Below are positions 23,327 to 56,113 of a stretch of DNA of 64,000 nt, piece after piece (the first letter of the stretch is position 1; each line of letters starts with the position of its first letter). The notes below the pieces were generated by a model. The model was not told the DNA's origin and did no database searches. It was given only the letters and a program-made list of their open reading frames with translations. Both the position numbers and the translations under genes were made by a program. The stretch comes from Paralichthys olivaceus. Taxonomy: Eukaryota > Chordata > Actinopteri > Pleuronectiformes > Paralichthyidae. The stretch lies in NCBI RefSeq assembly GCF_024713975.1, contig NC_091109.1, positions 18,419,260-18,483,259 of the forward strand, written 5' to 3'.

Positions 23327-24400
23327 CACACAGCGTGCACACTGTACACACACAACACACTGTGATACTGTTCAGGAACCAAGTAAACACAACTATAATC
23401 ATAACAATAATTTCCTGCTCGAGGATACAAACTGAAAATCATTCAAATAAAAGCTCATTTACAGAATATGATATCATTTCATCACTGAGCTGTATTTCTC
23501 TCTGTCAGCTCCACGTCACTATAAATATATAAAATCTCTTTATGAAACCACATTTAATGTCACTATAAATTCAGATTTTCATTAGGATCAGAACTTAATT
23601 AAAGTACCTGCGAGTTGTTGATAAGCACAGCACTTGAGTGAATGTATATTTTTTCTGTACATTTTTTCAAGATGTGTGTGTGTGTATATATATATACACA
23701 CACACACATATATATATATATACACACATTCCCTCTATATATTCTGTCCTCAGTATGTGTTCTGTGTATTCTCCTGTATATTCTGTCCTCAGTATGTGTT
23801 CTGTGTATTCTCCTGTATATTCCCTGTGTATATTCTCTCTGTATAAACTCACAGGTCATTAATCGGATGAGCTTCAGACTTTGTTCACATCTACACAACA
23901 AATTCTGCGTCACTAACTTTAATCTGCAGCTGCTTTAAAACACACTGCACCGGAAACCAGAGGGCTGTGCCATCAAAATAAAACGCATCATTTGTCGACG
24001 TTTGACGATGATTAACTGAAGCTTCGCGAGTTGGTCCAGAAAAGGCCTGTTTCAATTTTATTACATTTTATTTTGCTTCATTTAATGTTCATTTATTCGT
24101 TTCTTGTGTTTTTCGTTGTGTCTTTTCTTATATATGTTTCTTATAGTTGTTTTATATATGATATATATATATATATATATATATCATATATATCATATAT
24201 AAAACTTGACTTTTTAAACAGCTTTTTAAAAGAACCATGAAAAGATCAACCATTCAGAGAAAACCAGGAACATTTGACTCTTTTAAATCTTGTCTTGAGA
24301 AAGTCTTGGTTTGATGTAAAGTTATCCAAAACATTTCTGTCCTTCATTTTGGTGAGTTCAAACGACCCACACTTTTATTTTGAAAGTCTGAACCAGATGT
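21852..24400 (-). promoter_or_regulatory. phc3 5' region with CpG-rich stretch
   Basis: A (GA)n run (21862-21915) precedes ATG 21851 on the plus strand. On the minus strand it forms the pyrimidine tract of an acceptor ending CTCAG at about 21861, so an upstream non-coding exon is expected. CpG-rich, GC-rich sequence at about 22380-23110 is the likely phc3 promoter and first exon, but I could not fix a donor. Further right lie a (CA)n region with TGTACACAC units (23213-23350), TATA/CACA dinucleotides (23680-23725) and two copies of a 39-bp repeat (about 23737-23814). Confidence 0.5.
23213..23357. repeat. CA microsatellite with GTACACACTG units
   Basis: A pure CA core (about 23267-23330) is flanked on both sides by repeats built on CAGCGTGCACAC and CTGTACACAC. 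The flanks mirror each other, so the whole block is partly self-complementary. Confidence 0.85.
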
Positions 24401-24431
24401 GCTGGTCCAGCTCGGCGCTCTTGACTCTGGA

Positions 24432-24459
24432 GTTGCTAAGGAGTAAAAACCATAGCAAC
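24432..24459 (+). promoter_or_regulatory. Paired X-box-like half sites before the unknown gene
   Basis: GTTGCTAAGG (24432-24441) and CCATAGCAAC (24450-24459) are near mirror images, about 120 bp before the start codon at 24577. They resemble the two half-sites of an RFX X-box, but the 8-base spacing is wider than the usual 0-3, so binding is uncertain. Confidence 0.3.
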
Positions 24460-24576
24460 GGAATCGTGAGTCCAGAAAAGTTGAGTTTTCAGATTTTGCT
24501 GTTTGCAGGACTCGGAGGATGACGCATCTGCTCCAGACCCGGAGGCCGGAAACAGAAGCGTCACCTTGAGATAAAA

Positions 24577-26544
24577 ATGCCCGCGACCAAAGTGATCAAG
24601 CCCAAATCAGCGGAAGCGTCAAGAAAACCCGGCGACGAACCGTCAGCGGCCGAGATCAGAGCTGCGCGCGGAGCTGACCGGGAGCTCCGGGTGCGCGCGG
24701 TGCGTAAAAGCCGCGCGTCGAGCTGCCCGAGGGGTCCGCAGCAGCCGCGGGGCAGGTGTGACAGGGCCCCGGCCTCCAGAGCGAGCTGTGAGGGCAGAAC
24801 CAGGTCCACCTCTGCTGCTCCCAAAGCCGCTGCACACCGGACCCAAACTAACCCGGACCACCGGAGGAAACCCGCCGGAAATCAGCCGCGGAGACCGGGG
24901 GAGCAGCGGAGCGTCAGACCGGAGAGCCCGAGGTGAGAGGAGAGGATTCCCTCATGGTTTGTTATCTGAGTCCCTGCGGTTCTTTCACCTGGTGCAGGTA
25001 AAACTCTCGTATCATTCATCCTCAGATCAGTTTGTATTCAAGTGTCTGCAGACTGATTTGAAACCCAGGAGACAGTTAATGACCCGTCAAATAAGAACAA
25101 CTGTTAATATCGCACTTATCGAAACAAGGTCACAGAGCGATTCATAGAAACAAGGTTTAAAGCACAAATACAACTTGTTCACTTTCCCCTTTCTGCTTAA
25201 ATTTAAATTTGAGTTCAGTGAACTTGAGAATGTTTCCTGGTGCGTTCCTTCATGTGGATGCTTAGACTCTAACTTTATTTCATGAGTACTCACCTCTTCA
25301 ACATTACTTCGACTTTGAGTTGTCTGAATTGACATTTCACTCTCGAACCAACTAAACATATTAAGTTGCCTAATCTCACGTTTACTCATCGTATGAGTGG
25401 AAGCAAAGTCAACACAGCAAACTGAGTCCGAACCACATTTCAACCACAGGTGCCCGAATTAGTTTTGTTCTACTTGGGTCGTCGTCACTCTTCACATCCA
25501 GACGTGCTCCTCAGCGCAGAACGCTGCTGGTCTCAGCGTCTGTGATGGAGGTGGACACACTCCCGAGGCTCCTGCTATAAAAGGCAGGTGAGGACCTGAC
25601 GTCTGCCGCTCCCTGCTGTGTTCTGCCGCCATCTGTCCTCTGAGGATTAATCCCACATGCTGGCGTGACGGAGCTGCAGGTGAACGGCTGCAAAAACCTG
25701 CATCCATCCACATGTGGCAGATGATTTGTTGAGGTTTTACTTCCGGACTCGCTCGCTGTGAACCCTCCGGACATTGTCCCGCTTTAGTCTCACCTGGACT
25801 CAACCAATAGAACGCCAGGTGTAGTGATGACGAATGAAAAGTGTATGTAAGCGAACTGTTGGAGACATAAGACAAGTTAAAGCTCCAGTGTGTCAGATTC
25901 AGGTGAAAGGATCTATTGGCAGAAATGTAACGTAGAATAATCCTCATGATGTTTTCACTAGTTTGTTTCATCTAAATCGTATCTTTATATTTAAATACTT
26001 TACATTTAAATACTTTATATTTAAATATATTTACATGGAGGGGACCCTCTCTACGGAGGCCGCCATGTTTTTTACATTAGTCCAGACTGAACAAACTAAA
26101 ACCTTTTGAGTTTTTATGACAACTGAAGCTGCCACAGGTTCTTCTTCATGTTTGGAAGGAGGGGGGGGGTGTTCAGCTGCAACATGACACCTCACCACTA
26201 GATGTCACTAAATTCTACACACTGCACCTTTAAAACACGGAGGGTGAAGGTGTCCTAAAGGTTCATACAGCAAAGACTCTTCTCTTCTGTCTCAGTCACA
26301 GAGCGTTCACCGTCATCCCCCCGGACCCCAGGAGGAGGAGGGACATGCAGAGAAGTGAGTGCTGGTGTTGTTCAGTCCGTGTGGACGGATCCACGAGGTG
26401 GGTTTGTGTCACGGTGGGTTAATCAGTGTTTGATGTGTGATTGGTCGAGCAGAGGCGGAGGCGGAGCTGGCTGCCCTGGAGGAGCTTCGTCTGAGCAGAG
26501 CGATGGTTTATGTTTCTATCAACCCCAGCAGTGTTGGTGAGAGA

Positions 26545-26619
<75 letters not shown>

Positions 26620-27248
26620 GAACATGTTTCTCTGTGTGTTGTGTATCTGCAGGCGGCTGCATGAGTCTGGAGGAAGTACGACTGAAGCAGCAGCAGGAAA
26701 TGATGCAGGCCAAGGGGAAACAGAAACCGGTCTGATGACTGATCACACTTTTACATACGTGTTTAACATGAACAAAATAATAAGGAGGCCGAGATGTGAC
26801 AGCAACACTATTCAAAGTGAGTCTGATGTGTGAGTGTGAACATGGAGAACGTTTCCTCCTTCGCTCCCTGAGCGTCTGTTCTCTCTCACTCTGCTGAGCG
26901 GGTTCATCTCCTGAGAGAACAAGTGACTGAGAGTCTCCATCAGCTCCAGTGGAAGAGTGAAGCTGAACTGAGATCAGTTATTAACAACCAGAGTTTATCT
27001 CCAATGTTCAGCAGCAAACTTTAAAACATGAAGAACTCTGAACAGTTTGGAGGATTTGTGAAACGATCTAATACCTCAATCAAATCAACTGATGATCTCA
27101 AACATGGCCTCCTGTTTATTTTTCATAATTACTAACTAAGACATGAGACATGCAGCAAATGTGATCTGTGTTCACTTATAATATTATACTATGTTTATTT
27201 CAGATGAAGAAACTGGAGATGGAGCAAACAGCCGTCCTGACGAGCTGA
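24577..27248 (+). CDS. Unrecognised basic protein, 206 aa, 5 coding exons
   Basis: Exons are 24577-24932, 26296-26354, 26453-26536, 26653-26729 and 27204-27248, with phases 2, 1, 1 and 0 that close exactly on a TGA. Exon 1 is GC-rich and codes a long, low-complexity, Arg/Ala/Pro/Ser-rich and strongly basic region (MPATKVIKPKSAEASRKPGD onward). The later exons look conserved: HRAFTVIPPDPRRRRDMQRK, then AEAELAALEELRLSRAMVYV, then SINPSSVGGCMSLEEVRLKQ, then QQQEMMQAKGKQKP, ending MKKLEMEQTAVLTS. The C-terminal half should form charged helices, perhaps a coiled coil. There is no signal peptide or membrane segment. The donor of exon 4 (CCG|GTCTGA) is weak. The start ATG has A at -3. AATAAA signals follow near 27640 and 27705. 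I do not recognise the family. The conserved-looking tail and consistent splicing argue for a real gene. Confidence 0.7.
25877..26233. mobile_element. MITE-like DNA transposon copy, about 355 bp
   Basis: The left end TTAAAGCTCCAGTGTGTCAG and the right end, read in reverse (TTTAAAGGTGCAGTGTGTAG), form imperfect terminal inverted repeats. The inner sequence (CACTAGATGTCACTAAATTC near the right end, GGCCGCCATGTTTT inside) matches phrases of a short element spread widely in teleosts. TTAA at both ends could be a target site. No coding capacity. It lies in intron 1 of the unrecognised gene. Confidence 0.65.
26544..26617. repeat. (CA)n microsatellite
   Basis: About 37 CA units start roughly 9 bases after the exon 3 donor (26537) of the unrecognised gene, with CA on the sense strand. 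Confidence 0.95.
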
Positions 27249-29349
27249 GCGTCTCCTGTCGCCCACAGTTTTAAACTCAGATCAGAAATCCACATGAAAC
27301 CTGTCTTTCAAAATATTCAAATTACTCCAACAAAGCTGGTGTGTTTTATCTGACTTCATAAAAGACGCTATCATATTTAACATTTTGACCTGTTTTATAC
27401 AAAGATGTTTTATTCCTGATATATGTATATTTTTATTTCATGTTATGTCGATGCACTTATTCACAAAAACCTACTTTTTTTTCTGGGATTGATTTTACAA
27501 AATGGAAAAAAGAAAAAGAGACGAAACACAAAGAAATAAAAATCCAAAGAAACCGACTGAAGCAGAACTTTGTTGTGATGTATTTGATTTCATGGACGTC
27601 ACGCTTTCACCCCTGTCCATCTGTTGTTTGTTTGTAAACAATAAAAACGACTGTTCTTTGAATCTTGGTGGAAGGACGTGGACTTCCTGTTGATGTAGGT
27701 CAGCAAAATAAACAAATAAATACAAATGTCTAATTCTGTCTCTGTCGTTCTGCTGGTTCCACAGGAAGAGACCCAGGTTCTGCTGCAGGACACTGATGAT
27801 GATGATGATGATGATGAAGATAACACACACACATACACACAGATTCAAGGACATGGAGACAGACGTCAGTCTCGTGCTTCTGTCCCGGACATGAATAATT
27901 AAGATGTCATATTAGGTGACTGAAACACCTGAGTGCGCATGCGTGTTAGCTGTAATTGTTTTGTTCCGCCATGATTGTAGTTCTTTTACAGACGCCATTC
28001 TGTGACGCAGATGCTGCGTTCAAGGGGTCGTGGTAAGCTCCGACGTTTTCCTTGCCAGTGAGTTTTATATTATCACTCCAGAGCTGGGTCTATTGTATCA
28101 TAAAATAACATGAGATTACATGAGATTAAATAGAATAAGATAAAATAAGATAACATGAGATTAAATAACATGAGTTAACATGAGATAACATAAAATAACA
28201 TGAGATTACATAAAATAAGATAACATAAAATAACATGAGATTAAATAACATGAGATAACATAAGATAAAATGAGATAACATAAGATAAAATGAGATAACA
28301 TAAAATAACATGAGATTACATAAAATAAGATAACATGATATAACATGAGATTAAATAACATGAGATAACATAAGATAAAATGAGATAACATAAGATAACA
28401 TGAGATAACATAAAATAAGATAACATAAGATAACATGAGGTAACATGAGATAACATAAGATAAAATGAGATAACATGAGATAACATGAGATTACATGAGA
28501 TTAAATAACATGAGATAACATAAGATAACATAAGATTACATAAAATAAAATAACATAAGATAACATGAGGTAACATGAGATAACATGAGATTACATGAGA
28601 TAAAATAACATGAGATTAAATAGAATAAGATAACATAAGATAAGATGAGATAACATAAGATAACATTAGATAAGATGAGGTAACATGAGATAACATAAGA
28701 TAACATAAGATAACATGATATTACATAAAATAAGATAACATTAGATAAGATGAGATAAGATAAGATAAGATGAGATAAGGTAAATTCGTAAATATGTAAA
28801 GTGCATAACCTTTGACTCCACACGGAATACTGCGTGTCGAGAGACATGTGAATGAAGTGCAGTGACACAGGATGAGTTCATGAGGCTGTGTTTGTACATT
28901 ACATATAACCGATGTCATAAATTATTACATACACGTTTATAGACTCACATATGTGATATATTTACCATTTTCTTAGATGATTTGTAATCCTGTTTTTATT
29001 TTAGAAACACGGTGGCTGTTCTGAAATGTTCTACACAAATAAAGTTATCATAATTCTGATAGTGGGCAGGTAAGATATACAAAATGATTATAAGTGTGCA
29101 CACACACAATTCAATAGATGTACTTGTATTATGTTGTGTTGTATATATATTTTACTTTTTGTATTGCTCCCTCAGCTTTCTCATGTGTATTGATGGACGA
29201 GTCTCAAATAGTTTGACTCCGTCCTCAATATCATCTTCACCACTGATGTGTAACACGCAAACTGTAGGAACCTCTTGATTTTAACGCTCGTGTCTAAAGT
29301 GAAATAAAAAACAAACCCGCTCGTCTTATTTTCCGCTTCACGAGCATGT
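27249..29349. other. Intergenic region before cul1
   Basis: Holds the 3' UTR and poly(A) signals of the unrecognised gene, a short (ATG)n run at about 27795-27818, the large ATAACATGAG repeat block and AT-rich DNA. No exon was recognised. Confidence 0.5.
28097..28787. repeat. AT-rich tandem array of ATAAC/ATGAGAT/AAGAT units
   Basis: Nearly 700 bp are composed of five-to-eleven-base words such as ATAACATGAGAT, TTACATAAAATAAG and ATAAGATAAC in shuffled order, ending in (GATAA)n. The long hydrophobic minus-strand frames across it are artefacts of this composition. Many words contain GATAA, the GATA-factor core. Confidence 0.95.
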
Positions 29350-29564
29350 TGCCGTTTTTTCCAGCTGCGTTTGTCCCACGGCCCCTGAAGGCGCCGTGAT
29401 TCGGTGGCTGCTGAGCTGATCTTTGTGCGGAGCGGAGCGGGCGCAGTTAGCATCGGGCAGCGAACACACACGGAAAGACGCGACGGGCAGCGGGAGATCC
29501 AGCGTCTGGGCCCGAGAACACACTCAGGCGGCGGCTACACGGTGACAGAGGCGGCCGGACAATG
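29350..29564 (+). promoter_or_regulatory. cul1 promoter and non-coding exon 1
   Basis: A CpG-rich stretch (about 29390-29920) contains a likely exon ending in the donor AATG|GTAAGA (exon end 29564). The next acceptor on this strand with matching context is TCTCAG at 37741-37746, which opens the exon carrying the cul1 start codon. The assignment to cul1 rests on position and promoter character, not on coding homology. The exon's 5' end is not defined. Confidence 0.55.
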
Positions 29565-46064
<16,500 letters not shown>

Positions 46065-46153
46065 GCGCCGCCCGCCTGCCCTCCTTCCCGCCCACCGGCT
46101 CTCCTCAGTTTTATTTTTATTTGTTATCTTCTTTTGTTTTTTTATGTCTGAGT

Positions 46154-46159
46154 AATAAA
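46154..46159 (+). terminator. cul1 poly(A) signal
   Basis: AATAAA lies about 90 bases after the cul1 stop codon and is followed by GT-rich sequence (GTTGTGAGTGTGTC). This is the first strong signal downstream. Confidence 0.7.
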
Positions 46160-49100
46160 GTGTGGATCCCTCTGAGCGGCGGACATGTTGTGAGTGTGTC
46201 GCCGACCACGCGATCGCCCCGATTGACAGCCATCAACGTGAGGGGCGGGTCAGGAGGGCGTGAACTTTCTGCTCTGCCTTCGAGAAACAAACGCCCCTCC
46301 TGTTGAGACTTGGAACCCCCGTCTACATGCTCGCCGGTCCCGTCCCGTCCGTAGGACTCGATCACACTTCCTTGTTGTCATATTGTAAATAACCACAGAC
46401 TCTAAGAGGAAAACAAACCCTATTCCCTTATTTACATAGCGCAAACGTAATGAATTAGCCTACAGCCAATCAGAGGAGAGCCGCATCCAAAGGTTTCTGC
46501 ATGCTACTGCCTACCTGCACCACGGTGACCACGAAAAATTTAAAAAGTAAAAATAAAAGTCGAGTCACTGGGCAGCCGACGCAGTCCACAGCACGACGCC
46601 GCCGCGAAATCGCCGCCGGTCACGAGTTATTGGCGGAGGAGGTGGTGAGGTGAGAGCCGCCGTGACGCTTCTTTATCTGCCGGAGTCGTGTCGGGTTCAT
46701 GCAGGAGGCCTGTTTCATTACCGAACGGTGGACATTTGTATAGTGTGGTTCATTTTCTAAATGTGTGATAAATAAAAACAAGGAAAGATTTCTCTATACG
46801 CTCGACTCCACGAGTTTTCCCTCTGAGCTGACTTCACGTTGCTGCTGGAATCTTTCTGTGATGCTTCGACCTCAGTTCAATGACGTTTGTGTTTCATTTC
46901 ATTCATGTGGAGTTTCCTCTGGAACCTCAACAGGTTTTTTTGGGGGGGGGGGGGGGGGTTGTGAATTCTAGATTAAATGTAGTCGACTGTGAATCTCAGT
47001 TTATCACAGACGGATTCTGTATTTTTAACCGGAGCACTTTGGGCTCAGTCGTGGAGATCGTGCAGCTGCAGACGATCTCCACGACTGAAGAATCGTCGAC
47101 ACACGAGCTCCAGGATGAAAAGTACCAGAACTTCAGATCAGAAACATTTTCAAATTCAAACTGAGAAAATCATTGAACAGTGAATTTTAATAACTTTCAA
47201 ATAAGTCAAAGATTCATAATCGTGACTGACGATTTGTGACGACGGCTTCAGATGATAATGTTCGAGAAATGAGCAGTTTAACAATAAAATGATCTCATTT
47301 AAAAAGTTAATTCAAGCGAATAGATTTTCTCTCATTGTGAAGCCACAACTGAAGAGAAGCTCCTCAAACACATTCATACAAATAAAAAACCAGAAGCTCG
47401 GCCATTTATAATATTTTTATCTTAACTTCCAACAACAAGAATCCCTGTAAACGTTACAAAAATCAGCACCTGTGTTCTCAGAGGAAAAAAGAAGAAAGTG
47501 GTCCTGGTCTGACGAGAGGAAAAGACAAGTTAGCACGACACGTTTCCTCTCCAGCTCCACGATGGGATCCGATCACGGGCGAGAAGAAAAAACACGTTCA
47601 GGGACACGTGGAAACTTCTGCTCCGTTTCTCAGCCGTCCAATCACAGACGCTTCTTTATCGAAAAAAAAAAAGAAGAAGAATCTCACAGCCGCTGATTTC
47701 AGATTAAACGTTAAACGAAAACAGCTGCTGTCGATTGAGTCATCGAGGAAAACGATCAGCAGCTAAAAAGAAATTTGAATGTTCCAACACATTTCCGTCT
47801 GGAGGCTCAAACATGTCAGAGTCAGAACCAGTTCACTGAAGCACCGGGTTTCATCCCGAGACGCCGTGAAGAGAGGAGAGGCTGGTGAGGCTTCAAGTGG
47901 ATCAGACATCAGGAGAGCGAGAGTCAGAGCGAGCGTTGGTACGTTAGTAAAAGAAGAAACGAGAGGAATGCTCCGAAATCCATGGAGATTCAATTCTACT
48001 GCTCGGACGTCACCAGGAGGAGGCAGTACAGTAACGTGAGGCACAGACGTCATCATGCACTCAGTGAGAACGATGAGCTACAGCTAACACGGTGGAGTGA
48101 CAAGGCACAGAGCGCGGGACGAGGCGGCTTCGACAAACACCTCGGGACTGACTCACAGTTTTCTCATCAGGCGTCACTGTGCTCGACCTCGTCCGAGTTT
48201 GATCTAGTTTCTCAAACTTGAAGAATTTCGAGAGTTTCTTCGTTTTAAACACATTTTTAATCGAAGCTCTTAAGGTTTGTTAAACACGACATTTGAAAGC
48301 ATCACACGATTAAACAGAAAAGATGCATCGATGTGGTGACGAATAGTTTGAAGCCCTTCGATACTGACGTGTTCATTTTTACAAATGACCGACGACCTGA
48401 ATATTGTTTCCAGATTTTCCAAAAACCAAGCAGATCGAAAACTGCTGTTTGAATCTTCTCCTGAGTTTCATGGAGACAAACTGCCTTGAAACAGAAAACA
48501 GCAGAGTTGAAGAAGAAGCTGAAAAGTTTCAGTCTCTTCACACGGATGAGAACCTGAGGCCTGAACAGAGAAACAACGTGACGACGAGGCAGAAACCAGG
48601 AGCTGAGGAGGAGTCGAGCACAGTGGAGCCGCCGAGGAAAACACGAGCTGACAGGCAGACGACAGCGGAGAGAGGAAGTGAAAAAACCTTCTGGACCAGG
48701 AAACAACGCTTCAAACGTTTGTCGAGTTTCCCGTTTTGTGACGTTAGCGCCTGAAGCAGCGTCACGAAGCCAGAGTCTAATCCAGGAATCCAGAACTCAG
48801 CGGCCACGGTTGATCTGACGCTTCTTTGTGACGGCCCTGTTCTACAGATCGGACAGAGACCGGGGCTTCTGGGTAAGTTCACTGTTTACAAACCAGGTAC
48901 GAACAGTTTCAGCTGTGTGAGCGGCTGGTGAAGGGTTTTGGTCACTGAAGTGAAACCAGTGTTACGGTCGAGGTTTGTCTTCTCACTGTCTGATGTGCAG
49001 CTTCAGCTGAGGTTCATGAAGAAGAACATCCCACAGAACAGGAAGATTTGGTGACAGCAGAAAAAAACAAAAAAAAACAACCTCACACAAAGAAAAGTGG

Positions 49101-49252
49101 ATATGAAAAGTATAAAAACAATATTCCCAGATTTCCTGAAGCTTTCTAGCATTGTTGACGAGTGGTCTGGATTTCCTGAAGTGAGCGTGTGTCGGTTTGT
49201 GTTTGTGTGTAAGGCCTTCGTGTCGCTGATCCACAGGAGGTACGAGTCAGAG
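46160..49252. other. Tail-to-tail intergenic region cul1-ezh2
   Basis: cul1 and ezh2 converge, so the right part should hold the ezh2 3' UTR. Minus-strand ATTAAA-type signals (TTTAAT on plus) occur near 47183 and 48254. A GC-rich patch (46570-46650), a G run (about 46928-46948) and an inverted repeat (47046-47087) are present. No third gene is evident. Confidence 0.5.
47046..47087. repeat. Inverted repeat, 16-bp perfect arms
   Basis: CAGTCGTGGAGATCGT (47046-47061) and its exact reverse complement (47072-47087) flank the loop GCAGCTGCAG, which itself is nearly palindromic. The hairpin can form on either strand. It lies between the cul1 poly(A) signal and the ezh2 stop. Confidence 0.85.
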
Positions 49253-53792
<4,540 letters not shown>

Positions 53793-55415
53793 GATCGAAC
53801 TGCACACAGACACGAGGAGGGAGAACATTTCTACTGAGTTTGAGCTTCTGCTGACACATTTGAGACTTCGACACTGATCATCATCTTAAAAAAGGACGTG
53901 GACTTAACATCTCACAAGATTCTAATCAGGTTTTCTTCATGATCTCTTCATGAGTGTAAATTCAAACGGCCGTCTGTCCACGCAGAGTTACAAGATCCAT
54001 CTGCCCCCCCAGTAGTTGGCGTGAGTCGCTGCCTACGAGCTCTGACTCAAAACTCACACTTTATTAGACCTGTCAGACGGCGGCTGTGGAGACGTGCTGG
54101 TGAGCTGCGTGTCACATTGAGACGCGTGGAGGAGACGATCTGACAAATTAAATCTTCCCACCAGACAGAGACGAGATTATCAGCAGCTAACAGAAACGTT
54201 CAGCGCCGAGGTGGGATTTATTGAAACTTAACTTTGAGCTTGGTTTAACCTTAAATGAATACACTTGTGGCTCCGCCCACACACTCTACATAAGGTGCCA
54301 GCTCACCTGGATCAGTCTGATCACCGGAGCGGGGGAGGTCTTCAATCACTGGACTTATTTTATTGTGTTTAGACGTTTGAATCAGTCGCGGCCCGATTTT
54401 AAATTACAACATGGATGACAGACCGGCAGATTTCACAGAGACGAGGAGCTGCAGCGGGATGTTTTCTGCACTGATCAGCTGACCATCATTCGGGATGTGA
54501 ACCTGAATGTGTCTGAACTCACTGCAGATCTTTCACGTTCACACAGGATGACGTGGTTCTTAGTTCTAGAGGCCGAACAAGTGGACTCAGTGCGTTCGGA
54601 GGATGTGACTGGTGCAGCCTCAGAGTTCTCAGAGTTTCTACTGGTGGCAACAGCTCCAGCCTCAGCCAATCATCAGTATTATTATCTTGTGTTGCTTTTA
54701 TTCTGTGTTTTCTCCCTGTAAAGCACCTCGGTCCCCTGAAGGCCCTTTACAAACCCACATTATTATTATTATTATTATTATTAAGACCTTCTTCGTTAAG
54801 ATTGTCAGAACATAGTTACAGAATGAAACGTGTTAAGTTCAGAGCCTGCAGATGTTAGAGAACAGAAACTCTGCTTGAGATGATGTTTAATACAAAACTG
54901 AGTCCTAACTTTAATTCACTGTTAGTTTCTTCAGCTCGGAACCGTTTGTTTAAATGAGTCACATCAGGATTAACAGTTTGATGATGTCATCCTCATAATA
55001 CTCCAGGTTAGTATCCGGAACAGAAAGAAGTATTATTATACTTGAGTACTGAACTTGAGTACATGTACTCAGTTACCGTCCGTGTCACGCAGCTTGTCGT
55101 CACGAATGTGGCGGAACACGATGACTTAGCTGCTAATGACAAGTAAGTTCGACTGTTTCCAATCACGGACAGTCCGTGTCCCGGTGGCGGAGGACGCGGA
55201 TCCTCCGTTAAACCCGGTTCGATTTCCCAGAAACTGCGCGTTACAGAGACAGAGCGAGAGAACGACATCTGACGGGGGACACGAGATCTGACACGACACC
55301 CGGCGAGCAAGCTAACAGTTGGTTAGTTGACAAAGAAACGGCGACGAAGCACCGAGAACGAACCCGGGATCTAAGCGCTGGGATCCCGGACATCGGCGGT
55401 GACAGCTTCACTCAC
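53793..55415 (-). other. ezh2 first intron (5' UTR)
   Basis: The start-codon exon extends to 53799, where TGTGTGCAG forms its acceptor. Upstream non-coding sequence up to the promoter holds a (TTA)n run (54761-54783) and a trace of the ACTTGAGTAC-type teleost repeat near 55040-55070. No coding exon was seen. Confidence 0.5.
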
Positions 55416-55900
55416 CTGCACCGGAGAACCAGTCCTCATTCAACGGGGCTGCCGGGGAGCGACAGGCCAAACACGGGGGGAGTCGTCCTTTGTGTCCGGG
55501 ATTAGCTGCTACGTTAGCTCGGTGGCTAGTTAGCAGTTAGCAACGGGAGGAGGGAGCGACTCACTTTGCGCGAAGCCGGCTTCACCGCGCCCAGAGACGG
55601 CTACAGAAGACGCCGCCGTGCCGCCGCTTCGGGCCCGAGTCCAGCGCTGAATACGCCGCGTTCCTGGAGCAGAATCTCGGCTCGGTTCACCCGGACAGTG
55701 ACGTTTAAAAACGGTTCCGCTGCTTCCGCCTCCGCGCTGCTGATGTTCAAACCGCTCCGCGTCCGTCACCGCGGCTGCTGCGGAGGCGCCAAACGTCTGG
55801 GCCAATCACAGGAGCCGACGTTAGCGCCGCCTAGTGTCGGCAACCGCGATAGGCTGGATGGTTCCAGCGAGTTAACCAATGAGAGTGCGAGCTGCGGCGG
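55416..55900 (-). promoter_or_regulatory. ezh2 CpG-rich promoter and non-coding exon 1
   Basis: GC- and CpG-rich sequence from about 55130 to 55930. On the minus strand GGTGCAG|GTGAGT gives a donor at 55415, so a non-coding exon 1 probably ends at 55416. An alternative donor, CGCAAA|GTGAGT, lies near 55561. The exact transcription start is unknown. The (+) LIM gene begins about 1.1 kb to the right, so the region separates two divergent genes. Confidence 0.5.
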
Positions 55901-55968
55901 GGTCGTGTACAGGCACATGTGGACGCGCTCCCTTTGTTCTCTCGTGTCCGCGGAATGAAACCGTGGGA

Positions 55969-56113
55969 ACAGCGACCTCTACCTGCAAAGACTCAAACTT
56001 CATGTTAAAGACAGCGACCTCTACCTGCAAAGAGTCAAACTTCATGTTAAAGACAGCGACCTCTACCTGCAAAGACTCAAACTTCATGTTAAAGACAGCG
56101 ACCTCTACCTGCA
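55969..56113. repeat. 42-bp tandem repeat, about 3.5 copies
   Basis: The unit runs from ACAGCGACCTCTACCTGC to ACTTCATGTTAAAG, with only one or two changes between copies. It lies between the ezh2 promoter and the LIM gene. A promoter-proximal position on the ezh2 side is possible, but no function is visible. Confidence 0.95.

Noticed and set aside
28126-28868. Several minus-strand hydrophobic frames rich in Tyr, Leu, Cys and Ser
   Set aside because: They are readings of the ATAACATGAG tandem array. Repeated words give repeated residues and no family is recognisable.
54221-54858. Frames of 65-101 codons in ezh2 intron 1
   Set aside because: They cross a (TTA)n run and AT-rich DNA with no conserved sequence.
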